64,000 nucleotides of DNA from Streptomyces sp. A3M-1-3 (GTDB lineage Bacteria; Actinomycetota; Actinomycetes; Streptomycetales; Streptomycetaceae). Both the position numbers and the translations under genes were made by a program. Every line of letters begins with the position of its first letter. The stretch's first letter is position 1. A model generated the notes under the pieces. The model did not search any database, had not been told where the DNA came from, and saw only the letters and a list, made by a program, of their open reading frames with translations. The DNA is taken from assembly GCF_024213665.1 (NCBI RefSeq), contig NZ_JANAVP010000033.1:866-64865 (forward strand), in the 5' to 3' direction. Of this stretch, positions 45,770 through 54,499 are shown one piece after another.

Positions 45770-46363
45770 ATGCCGAAACTCCGCCTCTGGCCGGTTGCCC
45801 TGCTCACCGCCGTGCTGGCCGCTGTGCCGGCCGCCGTGCCACTGAGCGCCCGGGCGGCGCCCCCGCCACCCGCCCCCGGACCGACGGAATCCGGCAGCGT
45901 CCCCTCCGCCTCCGCCTCCACCTCCACCTGCGCCGCCACCGGTTGGCCGTGGAACTGCCTCGCCGCGTGCGAGAGCGGCGGGAACTGGCACATCAACACA
46001 GGCAATGGCTTCTACGGCGGGCTGCAGTTCTGGCAGCCGACCTGGGAGGAGTACGGCGGACTCGCGTACGCCGCGCGCGCCGATCTCGCCACCCGCGAGG
46101 AACAGATCAAGGTCGCGGAGGAAGTGCTGCGCACCCAGGGCTTCAAAGCCTGGCCGGTCTGCTCCGTGCGGTACGGGCTGAAGGGCCGCGCCCATGTCGT
46201 GCGACGGGGCGAGACCCTGAGCTCCCTCGCCCGCCGGTACCGGATCAAGGGCGGCTGGACCGCCCTCTACCAGGCCAACGCCAAGGTGATCGGCCCCTCC
46301 CCGGACCGGCTCGCGGCCGGCGTCATGCTGGCCCTGCCGGAGGACGCCGGCTCGGGCCGCTGA
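45770..46363 (+). CDS. Secreted resuscitation-promoting factor-like protein with LysM
   Basis: Signal peptide (residues 1-29, cut after ARA), Rpf/transglycosylase-like domain CAATGWPWNCLAACESGGNWHINT with the catalytic Glu in CESGG and the GGLQFWQPTWEEYGG block, then a LysM domain (HVVRRGETLSSLARRYRIKGG). 197 residues. Rpf proteins cleave peptidoglycan and aid spore germination or regrowth. Its 3' end overlaps the 3' end of the broken livF-like gene. Confidence 0.9.
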   Translation: MPKLRLWPVALLTAVLAAVPAAVPLSARAAPPPPAPGPTESGSVPSASASTSTCAATGWPWNCLAACESGGNWHINTGNGFYGGLQFWQPTWEEYGGLAYAARADLATREEQIKVAEEVLRTQGFKAWPVCSVRYGLKGRAHVVRRGETLSSLARRYRIKGGWTALYQANAKVIGPSPDRLAAGVMLALPEDAGSGR

Positions 46364-47028
46364 GCAGTTCGGCCGCCTCCCCGCTGAACACCACAGCGCC
46401 TCGCCGGAGTTCGTGCACCACCACCACCGCCGGGCGGCCCCGCCGCCCGGCCGCCGAGGCCGGACGGCAGCCGCTGCTCGGCGACCACCACCGCGGCGCC
46501 GAGACCGCCGAGCAGTTCGTATGTACGGGCCGCCACGGAGGGCGACATGCCCTGCACCGGCTCGTCGACCAGCACGAGGCGGGCGCGCGAGAGCAGCGCG
46601 CGGGAGACCGCGAGCATCCGCTGCTCGCCGCCCGACAAGGTGCCCGCCCGGCGCGCCAGCAGCGGGCGCAGCGCCGGGAAGCCGTCCACGGCGGCCGTGA
46701 AGTCCCCTTGTGGCGAGGCGAGTTCCAGGTTCTCCGCGACCGTCAGCGTGGCGTACACGGCCTGCTGATCCGGTACGAAACACAGGCCGCGGCGCGCCCG
46801 GTCGTGCGCCCGCAGCCGGGTGACGTCGGCCCCGCGCCACAGCACCTGCCCGGCGGCGAGCGGCACGGAACCGGCGAGCGCGCGCAGCGCGGTCGTGCGG
46901 CCAGACCCGTTGCGCCCGAGGAGTACGGTGAGCCCGCCGCCCGCGGGGACGGCCAGGTCGATGCCGTGCAGGGCCTCCAGCGGCCCGTACCGTACCCGGG
47001 CCCCTCGCAGCTCGATCTCCACACTCAT
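46323..47028 (-). pseudogene. livF-like ABC transporter ATPase, frameshifted near the end
   Basis: Walker A GRNGSGRTT, signature LSGGEQRMLAV and Walker B LVLVDEPVQGMSP identify a branched-chain amino-acid type ATPase. After VVVAEQRLP the frame loses sense, while the next frame reads RPAVVVVHELRRGAVVFSGEAAELLSG, the expected C-terminus, ending at 46323. A +1 shift near 46435-46465 in a GGC-rich stretch explains this. The start ATG 47028 overlaps the livG-like stop. Confidence 0.75.
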
Positions 47029-47121
47029 GGGGCCCCCGCCAGTACCCGGTCGGCGCGGTCCGGAGGTGACGATCCGTCCGGCGTCCATCACATGCACCGT
47101 GCCGGCGAGCCCGGCGACCAG
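47025..47121 (-). pseudogene. livG-like ATPase, only the last 30 codons left
   Basis: DLVAGLAGTVHVMDAGRIVTSG is the C-terminal end of a LivG-type ATPase, and RADRVLAGAP before a TGA overlapping the livF-like ATG is the expected end, one frame away. Everything upstream is replaced at about 47121 by a TnpB fragment on the opposite strand. Confidence 0.65.
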
Positions 47122-47124
47122 ATC

Positions 47125-47613
47125 GAGAAACACGGCCGCAAGAAGCGGTTCCGGCAACTCATCTCCGGCATCCCCACGGCGAAGCTCAAATCCCGGCTGG
47201 TGTCGATGGCCGCCGAACTCGGCATCGCCATCGTGGCCGTGGACCCCGCCTACACCTCCCAGTGGGGCGCGCAGCACTGGCAGAAGCCCCTGAACGCGCC
47301 CCGATGTAAGACCACCCGGCACGATGCCGCAAGCATCGCTATCGGACGACGCGCCCTCGGACACCCGATCCGGCGACGGACGGCACCGCCCCGTGCACAT
47401 CAGAGCGATGTGCACGGGCATCGGACCGCCCAGGCCCCATCGGTCTTCCGGGGGAGCGAGGAAACCCGCCGCCCTGTCACGGACCATGGTCACGAGCCAC
47501 GTGCCCGGACAGGGAACAAACAAGGAACGCGGGCGACCAGCGCACCCAAAACCGTTCGGGATGCGCGCAGCGACGGGACGTGGGTCCAAGACTCACTCCT
47601 GCTCACTGATTAG
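47125..47613 (+). mobile_element. tnpB: TnpB (IS200/IS605 or IS607 OrfB) C-terminal remnant
   Basis: The frame reads EKHGRKKRFRQLISGIPTAK, LVSMAAELGIAIVAVDPAYT and SQWGAQHW, followed by KTTRHDAASIAIGRRALGH and an Arg/His-rich tail ending DSLLLTD. This is the last third of a TnpB-type RNA-guided nuclease, including the RuvC-III-like DAASIAI helix. The zinc finger usually seen before it is reduced (PRCKTT) and the N-terminal two thirds are absent. It starts exactly where the livG-like fragment stops. Confidence 0.82.
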
Positions 47614-48255
47614 GAACGGTACCGGGTCGTCAGCGAGCAGGTCGACTTCGCACTGCCCAACTTCCGGGCGGTGGCGGCCGATCTGAAGGACCGCGGCGTC
47701 GACCTCGTCTTCGACGCGATGGACACCCACGGCAACGCCCGTCTGTGCGAGGCGATGGACGCGGTGGGCGCCCGCGTCACCGCCAAGGTCACCAACGTGC
47801 AGAACTGGTCCGCCACCGTCCCCGAGGACTTCAAGGACTCCCCGAGCTGCCGCAACGCCCTGTGGGTGACGGGGGCCAGTCGCAACTACGAGGACAAGGA
47901 CCACCCGGCGGTACGCGAGTTCCGGGAGGCCGTGAAGGGCCGCCCTCAGTCACAGCCACCATCACAGTGGCAGTTGGAGGGCTGGGCGGCGGCGATGTGG
48001 TTCACCGACGCCGCCGAGTCCTGTCTGCCGGACCTCACCCGCGCCTGTGTGGAGCGCTTCCTGAACCGCCCCGAGCCGTGCACCGCACGGGGCCTGCTGC
48101 TGCCTGTCTCGTACGAGAAGTCCGCCGCTCCGCCGACGACCCGGCACGCCTGTCTCTCGGTGGCCCGCTGGCAGGACGGGCGCGGCTGGGTCACCCAGGG
48201 CGGGGAGATGACCGAGAACTGCTTCGACGTACCCCAGCTGGCCTACCGGCCCTGA
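47614..48255 (+). pseudogene. livK-like ABC substrate-binding protein, C-terminal part
   Basis: Directly after the TnpB TAG, in the same phase, the frame reads ERYRVVSEQVDFALPNFRAV, VDLVFDAMDTHGNARLCEAMDAVG and LEGWAAAMWFTDAAESC to a stop at 48255. It is the second lobe of a type I periplasmic binding protein. The signal peptide and first lobe are missing. A GTG at 47671 could start a 194-residue cytoplasmic remnant. Confidence 0.72.
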
Positions 48256-48357
48256 AGTCCTGGCCGGGCGGTGAGATCCTTGTACCTGATATCAATGGCA
48301 CAGCTGTTCGCCGACCAACGAACAACGGCTGTTCATCACAGGGGGATCTGTCCGCGC

Positions 48358-49638
48358 ATGCACATTTCGTTCCTGCTTCACAACGCGTATGGAATCGGCG
48401 GCACGATCCGGACGACGTTCAACCTCGCCGAGACGCTCGCGGAGCACCACGACATCGAGATCGTCTCGGTCTTCCGGACCCGGCAGCGGCCGATGATGGG
48501 CACGCCCGCGGGGGTGCGCATGCGTCACCTGGTGGATCTGCGCGAGGGCAGCCCGGACTTCGACGGCGAGCACCCCGACCGGGACCTGCCGGCGCGGGTC
48601 TTCGCGAGCGGCGACGGCCGCCGCAAGCAGTACAGCCGGCTTACCGACACCCGGATAGGCGAGTACCTGAGGTCCCTGGAGGCGGACGTGGTCGTCGGTA
48701 CGCGCCCCGGCCTCAACGTGCACATAGCCCGGCAGGCCCGGCGCGGCCCGGTGCGGGTCGGCCAGGAGCACCTGACCCTCGACAGCCACGGCCACCGGCT
48801 GCGGCGCGAGCTGGGCAGCCAGTACGCGCTGCTCGACGCGGTCACCACGGTCACCGAGGCCGACGCCCGCGCGTACCGCACCAGGCTGCGGCTGCCCGGC
48901 GTACGGATAGACGCCGTGCCGAACAGCGTGCCCGCCGCCTCGGTCGAGCCGGCCGACGGCTCGGCGAAGGTGATCGTCGCGGCCGGCCGGCTCACCCCGG
49001 TCAAGCGGTACGACCTGCTGGTCCAGGCATTCGCCAAGGTGGTCGCGGCCCACCCCGACTGGCGGCTGCGGATATACGGCAGCGGCGACGCGACCGGCAA
49101 CGAGCAGACCGCCCTGTCCCTCCTCATCAGGGAACTCGCCCTCGTCGACCAGGTCTCCCTGATGGGCTCCGTCAGCCCGCTGGAACGCGAGTGGGTCAAG
49201 GGCTCGATCGCCGCGTCCACCTCCCGGACGGAGTCCTTCGGCATGACCATCGTCGAGGCGATGCGCTGCGGACTGCCCGTCGTCTCGACCGACTGTCCGA
49301 ACGGCCCGCGCGAGATCATCGACGACGGCGTCGACGGCCGGCTGGTCCCGCCGGGCGATGTGGAGGCGATCGCCGGCGCGCTGCTGGAACTGGTCGAGGA
49401 CGACGACCTGCGGCGCCGGATGGGCCGGGCGGCCCTGGCCTCCTCGGCCAGGTTCGACCCGGCGCGGATTGCCGAGCGGCAAGAGGCGATCTTCACCGAA
49501 CTCCTGGCGGACCACCGCGGCCGCTCGCGCAGCGTCCTGCGGGACTCCGTGCTGCGCACGCGCGGGGCGGCGATGGGCGGGGCGTACGCACTCCGGGACA
49601 AGGCCGCGGCCCAGATCAGTAAGCGCCGCGCAGCCTGA
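48358..49638 (+). CDS. GT4 family glycosyltransferase
   Basis: The 426-residue GT-B enzyme begins MHISFLLHNAYGIGGTIRTT with the Gly-rich loop, has VIVAAGRLTPVKRYDLLVQAF at the C-domain start and ESFGMTIVE (E-x7-E) before AMRCGLPVVSTDCPNGPREI. It probably builds a cell-surface or teichoic-acid-like glycan. ATG 48358 is used; the ribosome site is weak. Confidence 0.88.
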   Translation: MHISFLLHNAYGIGGTIRTTFNLAETLAEHHDIEIVSVFRTRQRPMMGTPAGVRMRHLVDLREGSPDFDGEHPDRDLPARVFASGDGRRKQYSRLTDTRIGEYLRSLEADVVVGTRPGLNVHIARQARRGPVRVGQEHLTLDSHGHRLRRELGSQYALLDAVTTVTEADARAYRTRLRLPGVRIDAVPNSVPAASVEPADGSAKVIVAAGRLTPVKRYDLLVQAFAKVVAAHPDWRLRIYGSGDATGNEQTALSLLIRELALVDQVSLMGSVSPLEREWVKGSIAASTSRTESFGMTIVEAMRCGLPVVSTDCPNGPREIIDDGVDGRLVPPGDVEAIAGALLELVEDDDLRRRMGRAALASSARFDPARIAERQEAIFTELLADHRGRSRSVLRDSVLRTRGAAMGGAYALRDKAAAQISKRRAA

Positions 49639-49652
49639 CCAGGCCGGCCGGC

Positions 49653-49742
49653 CTGACGCGGCGCGCACCTGACGCGGTGCGCAGCCTGACGCGCTGGTCC
49701 GGCTGACGCGGTGGCCGCCTGGCACGTGCCAAGCCTGACGCC
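49653..49742. repeat. Four to five copies of CTGACGCG in an intergenic region
   Basis: CTGACGCG starts at 49653, 49669, 49686 and 49703, with a fifth copy at 49735 changed to CTGACGCC. Spacing is 16-17 bp for the first four. It lies between the glycosyltransferase stop and the WYL regulator. Confidence 0.6.
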
Positions 49743-49832
49743 GCGGCAAGCCAGGCGGGTGGCCGGCCGGGGCTGTGCCCGGGGTGGGCTTGAGGACCGT
49801 AGTTGTCCGCAAGGGGTGGCAGACTCTGGGCC

Positions 49833-50792
49833 ATGTTGGAGACCTCGGCACGACTGCTGCGCCTGCTGTCCCTGCTCCAGGCCCACCGCGAGTGGTCCGG
49901 CGCCGACCTGGCGGACCGGCTCGGCGTCACCCCGCGCACCGTACGGCGTGACGTCGACCGGCTTCGCGAACTCGGCTACCCCGTCAACGCCAGCCCCGGC
50001 ACGGGCGGCGGCTACCAGCTCGGCGCGGGGGCCGAGCTGCCGCCGCTGCTGCTCGACGACGAGGAGGCCGTCGCGGTCGCCGTCGGTTTGCGCACCGCCG
50101 CGGGCAACGGCATCGAGGGCATCGGGGAGACGTCCGTACGCGCTCTGGCGAAGCTCGAACAGGTACTGCCGGACCGGCTGCGCCGGCGGGTCAGCGCGCT
50201 CAACGCCTTCACCGTGCCCATGCTGCACGGCCCGGGGAACTCGTCGGTCGACCCGTCCGTGCTCACCGAACTGGCCAACGCCTGCCGGGACAGCGAACGG
50301 CTGCGCTTCGAGTACCGCGACCACGAGGGCTCCACCACCCGGCGCACCGCCGAACCGCACCGCCTGGTGTGCACCGAACGCCGCTGGTATCTCGTCGCCT
50401 GGGACCTGGACCGCGCCGACTGGCGTACGTTCCGGGTGGACCGGATCGTCCCCAAGCCGCCGCACGGCCCGCGCTTCGCCCCGCGCAAGCCGCCGGCCGA
50501 CGACTTGGCGGCGTACGTCTCGCAGGGGGTCTCCACCCACGCCTACGCCGCCCAGGCAGTGATCCGGCTACTGGTGCCGCTGGAGGAGGCGGCCCAGGCC
50601 GTCTCACCGTCCGCCGGGGCACTGGAGGCCGTGGACGAGCACAGCTGCCTGCTGCGCACCGGAGCCGCCGGCCTCGACGTGATGGTGATCCATGTCGTGC
50701 TGATGGGCTTCGAGTTCGAGGTCGTCGAGCCGCTGGAGCTGTCCGACCACATCAGGGCTGTACGGGACCGGCTTTCCCGGGCTCTGCTCTGA
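49833..50792 (+). CDS. WYL-domain transcriptional regulator (DeoR-type HTH)
   Basis: The N-terminal helix-turn-helix (LLSLLQAHREWSGADLADRLGVTPRTVRRDVDRL) is followed by a WYL domain (RLRFEYRDHEGSTTRR, ERRWYLVAWDLDR, WRTFRVDRI) and a C-terminal extension. 319 residues from ATG 49833. WYL proteins sense nucleic-acid or small ligands. Its 3' end overlaps that of ctaD by 41 bp. Confidence 0.9.
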   Translation: MLETSARLLRLLSLLQAHREWSGADLADRLGVTPRTVRRDVDRLRELGYPVNASPGTGGGYQLGAGAELPPLLLDDEEAVAVAVGLRTAAGNGIEGIGETSVRALAKLEQVLPDRLRRRVSALNAFTVPMLHGPGNSSVDPSVLTELANACRDSERLRFEYRDHEGSTTRRTAEPHRLVCTERRWYLVAWDLDRADWRTFRVDRIVPKPPHGPRFAPRKPPADDLAAYVSQGVSTHAYAAQAVIRLLVPLEEAAQAVSPSAGALEAVDEHSCLLRTGAAGLDVMVIHVVLMGFEFEVVEPLELSDHIRAVRDRLSRALL

Positions 50793-52449
50793 TCTGCCCC
50801 TCCTCCGCCAGTGCCGCGTACTCGGGGTGGTGGAGGTCGAAGGCCGGCGACTCCGAGCGGACTCGGGGGATCGTCACGAAGTTGTGGCGGGGCGGCGGGC
50901 AGGAGGTCGCCCACTCCAGGGAGCGCCCGAACCCCCACGGGTCGTCGACCTCGACCCTCTTCCCGTACTTCGCCGTCTTCCAGACGTTGTAGAGGAACGG
51001 CAGCGTGGACAGCCCGAGCAGGAACGACCCGATGGTCGAGAACGTGTTCAGTGCGGTGAAGCCGTCGGCCGCCAGATAGTCCGCGTACCGGCGGGGCATG
51101 CCCTCGGCGCCCAGCCAGTGGTGCACCAGGAAGGTCATGTGGAAGCCGATGAAGAGCGTCCAGAAGTGGATCTTGCCGAGCCGCTCGTCGAGCATCTTGC
51201 CGGTGAACTTGGGCCACCAGAAGTGGAAGCCGGCGAAGGTCGCGAACGCCACCGTCCCGAAGACGACGTAGTGGAAGTGCCCCACCACGAAGTACGTGTC
51301 GGTGACATGGAAGTCCATCGGCGGCGAGGCGAGGATCACGCCGGTCAGCCCGCCGAACAGGAAGCTCACCAGGAAGCCGACCGCCCAGAGCATGGGGGCC
51401 TCGAAGCTGAGTGACCCCCTCAGCATCGTGCCGCTCCAGTTGAAGAACTTCACTCCCGTCGGGACCGCGATCAGGAACGACAGGAAGGAGAAGAAGGGCA
51501 GCAGCACCGCGCCGGTGGCGAACATGTGGTGCGCCCAGACGACCACCGAGAGGGCGGTGATGGCCATGGTCGCCCCCACGAGCGTGAGGTAGCCGAAGAT
51601 CGGTTTGCGGGAGAAGACGGGCAGGATCTCGGTGATGATGCCGAAGAACGGCAGCGCGATGATGTAGACCTCGGGATGGCCGAAGAACCAGAACATGTGC
51701 TGCCAGAGCAGCGCACCGCCGAACTCCGGCTGGAAGACCATCGATCCGAACCGCCGGTCCGACTCCAGCACCAGCAGCGCGGCGGCGAGCACCGGGAACG
51801 CGAACAGCACCAGGATCGAGGTGAAGAGCACGTTCCAGGTGAAGATCGGCAGCCGGAACATCGTCATGCCGGGCGCGCGCATCCCGATGATGGTGGTGAT
51901 GAAGTTGACCGCGCCGAGGATCGTGCCGAAGCCGGCGAGCGCGAGCCCCATGATCCACATGTCGGCGCCGATGCCGGGGGACCGCTCCAGGCTGTTGAGC
52001 GGGGCATACGCGGTCCAGCCGAAGTTCGGCGGCCCGGTCGGGGTCAGCAGCGAGCCGAGCACGATCACGCCGCCGAAGAGGTAGAGCCAGTACGACAGCA
52101 TGTTCAGCCTGGGGAACGCCACGTCGGGGGAGCCGATCTGCAGCGGCATGATCTCGTTGGCGAAGCCGGCGAAGGCCGGGGTGGCGAAGAGCAGCAGCAT
52201 GATCGTGCCGTGCAGGGTGAACGCCTGGTTGAACTGGTTGTTCGACATCAGCTGCATGCCCGGCCGGGCCAGCTCGGCGCGCATCATCAGGGCCATCAGG
52301 CCGGCGATCAGGAAGAACAGGAACGACGTGATCAGATAGAGATGGCCGATCTTCTTGTGGTCGGTGGTGGTCAGCCAGTCCACGATGATCCGGCCGGGAC
52401 CCTTGATCCGTTCCGGTCCCGCAATGGCCTCTGCGGTGTCCGTCCCCAT
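50752..52449 (-). CDS. ctaD: Cytochrome c oxidase subunit I
   Basis: The 565-residue, 12-helix protein has HGTIMLLLFATP (heme a ligand), WFFGHPEVYIIALP (copper ligand and Tyr crosslink region), VWAHHMFATG (copper ligands) and HVTDTYFVVGHFHYV (heme ligands). ATG 52449. No ctaC, ctaE or qcr genes adjoin it, so it is a free-standing copy and probably a paralogue of the main operon gene. Confidence 0.95.
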   Translation of the reverse strand: MGTDTAEAIAGPERIKGPGRIIVDWLTTTDHKKIGHLYLITSFLFFLIAGLMALMMRAELARPGMQLMSNNQFNQAFTLHGTIMLLLFATPAFAGFANEIMPLQIGSPDVAFPRLNMLSYWLYLFGGVIVLGSLLTPTGPPNFGWTAYAPLNSLERSPGIGADMWIMGLALAGFGTILGAVNFITTIIGMRAPGMTMFRLPIFTWNVLFTSILVLFAFPVLAAALLVLESDRRFGSMVFQPEFGGALLWQHMFWFFGHPEVYIIALPFFGIITEILPVFSRKPIFGYLTLVGATMAITALSVVVWAHHMFATGAVLLPFFSFLSFLIAVPTGVKFFNWSGTMLRGSLSFEAPMLWAVGFLVSFLFGGLTGVILASPPMDFHVTDTYFVVGHFHYVVFGTVAFATFAGFHFWWPKFTGKMLDERLGKIHFWTLFIGFHMTFLVHHWLGAEGMPRRYADYLAADGFTALNTFSTIGSFLLGLSTLPFLYNVWKTAKYGKRVEVDDPWGFGRSLEWATSCPPPRHNFVTIPRVRSESPAFDLHHPEYAALAEEGQIRAEPGKAGPVQP

Positions 52450-52878
52450 CGCTGTCCCCTCGCTGGTCCGTCCCGTCTGCGGATCGGGCTTCAGGCTCAA
52501 GCCATGATGCTTGCAGGCGGCGGTGCCCAACAGGGCGTGGACGCGCCAGGACGCATACCGTTGTGTGGATCCGGTGGGGAAACCGTGAATTGCCAATGGC
52601 CCGTCAGGCGGCCCGCGCCGACCGGTGCCGGGGAAATCGTGGCGGGCGTTCCGGCGCATTGTCCGGCGGGAATTCGGGGGGTTGTTCACGGGGGTGCGCG
52701 GTGGCCATGGAATTGCCCGGAGTCAACAGCGGAACTGCCCATTCGAGACAGTCTGTTCGAAGGAATCGAGTGTCGTGATCCTGTGACACAAGCGTGACCC
52801 GTGGGGGACGAATGGTGATGCGCCCGGCTGACGGGCCCGGACTACCGCCCCTGCCGTCCGACGCCTACGGTGAATGTC
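52450..52878. other. 429-bp divergent intergenic region, ctaD and I78 inhibitor
   Basis: No gene is seen. The part near 52560-52760 is AT-richer than its surroundings and probably holds the ctaD promoter. TTCGA-N10-TCGAA (52742-52761) is a short inverted repeat of unknown meaning. No clear Rex-type operator was found. Confidence 0.4.
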
Positions 52879-53094
52879 ATGGCACCCATACCGACCCCCT
52901 CCGCAGACCCCGCCGACAGCCCCGAGTCGTACGTCGGCCTGGATGCGGCCGCCGCCGAGCAGCTGGCCCGCAACCGCGGCTGGAGCACCGTCAGATCGCT
53001 GCCGCCGGGCTCGATCATCACCATGGAGTACCTGGCCGGGCGACTGAACTTCGAGGTCGACGGCGGCGTCGTCCGTCGCTGCTGGAAGGGCTGA
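52879..53094 (+). CDS. I78 family peptidase inhibitor
   Basis: The small protein (71 residues from ATG 52879; GTG 52870 would add three) has the I78 layout: YVGLDAAAAEQLARNRGW, VRSLPPGSIITMEYLAGRLNFEVD and a final VVRRCW. I78 proteins inhibit serine peptidases by a reactive loop. No signal peptide is visible, so it appears cytoplasmic. Confidence 0.75.
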   Translation: MAPIPTPSADPADSPESYVGLDAAAAEQLARNRGWSTVRSLPPGSIITMEYLAGRLNFEVDGGVVRRCWKG

Positions 53095-53132
53095 GGCGGG
53101 CTGAGGCGCGGCTGATACAGGCTGTTACGGAC

Positions 53133-53175
53133 CGAGGCCCCGGCAGGCTCCTTGAGGGAGCTTGTCGGGGCCTCG
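53133..53175. terminator. Bidirectional hairpin terminator
   Basis: A 19-bp stem with two G-U pairs (CGAGGCCCCG and CGGGGCCTCG outer arms) and a 5-base loop lies between the I78 gene and the convergent PAP2 gene. Confidence 0.82.
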
Positions 53176-53213
53176 TCTCGCGGTGGCGAGGTGGTGCGTA
53201 CCTCCACCGGGTC

Positions 53214-54272
53214 TCAGCCGCCCGCCACCGGGCGGGCCGAGGGATTGCGAGCCGCACGTTCCGGGTGCGGCGGCCGGCGGCTGCCCACCGGCGTGACCGG
53301 CGTCCGCTCGGAGCGGGTCGTGTGCGGCTTGGGCGCGAGATGCGCGGTGGTCCTGCCGGTGATGACGCTGCCGGCCGTGACGCCGCGCCCGGTGCCCACC
53401 GGCTCGCAGACCGGGGTGCCTTCCCCCGCCGCCGGCCCGCGCTGCGGGAACAGCGCGGGCCTGACACGCGCCGGAACCGGTACCGGTACCGGCACCGAGG
53501 TGCCGCGCTCGCGCAGCCGGGTCCACAGCTCGTCGCGCCTGGCGAGAATCCACGCCTCGGCAGCGGCGATCAGCGGCTCGAACCAGGGCAGAGCGAGCAG
53601 GATCAGCAGGCCGGCGGCCCAGCCCAGCAGGACGTCGCTCACCCAGTGCGTACCGAGGTAGACGGTGGTCGCGCCGACGCCGAGGGCCACGACGGCGGAC
53701 AGCACGGACAGATAGCGCCTGGTCCGCAGCGTGGAAGCCAGGTACGCGAGGATGCCCCACGTCACCACCGCGTTGGCGGTGTGTCCGGAAGGAAATATAT
53801 CGCCGCCCGCGAAGAGTTCGGCTGATCCGATCTGCGTCGCGTAGTGCGGACCGAGCCGGCCGAGGCCCAGCTTCACCGCGCCCACGGTGACGTTGAGCAA
53901 CAGCAGGGAGACGCCGAGCGTGATCAGCGGGCGCAGGGTGTGCTGCCGCCACGACCGCCAGCCGAGCCAGGCGGCGACCATGACCGCGGTGGGGCCGCGC
54001 TGCCCCAGTACGACGAAGTAGTCGAGGAACGCGTGGAGTTCGGGCCATTGCTCGTACGGCCGGAAAAACATGATCTGCCAGTCCAGTCGGACCAGCCAGG
54101 ACGTGGTCAGCACGGCCACGACGATCGCCAGGTAGAAACCCAGGGTCGAGCCGAGGAGCACGATACGGTGCCGGCTCATCCGAGGGATCTCTAGATGGGC
54201 CGGTCGTTCGGGCTCACGGTCCAGCCGGGCGAAGACCCGGTCCAGACGGGTGAAAGTTCGGTCGGTACGCAC
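53214..54272 (-). CDS. PAP2-family membrane phosphatase
   Basis: Six membrane segments carry the three PAP2 motifs: KLGLGRLGP, PSGHTANAV and YLGTHWVSDVLLG. 352 residues, with a basic, Pro/Thr-rich cytoplasmic tail of about 100 residues including VPVPVPVPAR. It likely dephosphorylates undecaprenyl pyrophosphate or phosphatidate. Confidence 0.88.
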   Translation of the reverse strand: MRTDRTFTRLDRVFARLDREPERPAHLEIPRMSRHRIVLLGSTLGFYLAIVVAVLTTSWLVRLDWQIMFFRPYEQWPELHAFLDYFVVLGQRGPTAVMVAAWLGWRSWRQHTLRPLITLGVSLLLLNVTVGAVKLGLGRLGPHYATQIGSAELFAGGDIFPSGHTANAVVTWGILAYLASTLRTRRYLSVLSAVVALGVGATTVYLGTHWVSDVLLGWAAGLLILLALPWFEPLIAAAEAWILARRDELWTRLRERGTSVPVPVPVPARVRPALFPQRGPAAGEGTPVCEPVGTGRGVTAGSVITGRTTAHLAPKPHTTRSERTPVTPVGSRRPPHPERAARNPSARPVAGG

Positions 54273-54415
54273 TCAATCGACGTTACAGCGACCGCGTCGG
54301 AGCCCACGTCGAATCGGTCGCTTTGTGATGACGATGTGATGTGGAGTTGGTCTCAATCCGGGCTTAATTCCTATGAGTCCAGGAAAGCCCGTGCCGGATC
54401 GAGAATGATGTTCGG

Positions 54416-54430
54416 ATCAATTCAATTGAT
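54416..54430. promoter_or_regulatory. AT-rich 15-bp palindrome
   Basis: ATCAATTCAATTGAT is perfectly symmetric about its central base. It lies in an unusually AT-rich 100-bp stretch of the 227-bp gap upstream of the PAP2 gene and downstream of the mannosyltransferase gene. It may be an operator; no bound regulator is known. Confidence 0.4.
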
Positions 54431-54499
54431 TATTGATACGGCAGTGGTGCGTCCGCCGGAATTCATTCACCCAGGCGCTGCGGCGAATTTGCCGCGCGC

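Noticed and set aside
46267..47589. 440-codon minus-strand ORF across the transporter and TnpB remnant
   Set aside because: Only 47028 downward is the livF-like gene; above 47121 it is antisense to the TnpB fragment.
52742..52800. TGTGACACAAGCGTGACC as a Rex redox operator for ctaD
   Set aside because: It does not keep the inverted TGTGA and TCACA arms at the right spacing.
53214..53500. Possible frameshift in the PAP2 gene because the C-terminus is low complexity
   Set aside because: The frame stays open, with the GC pattern of coding sequence, to a stop near the terminator; long tails occur in actinobacterial PAP2 proteins.
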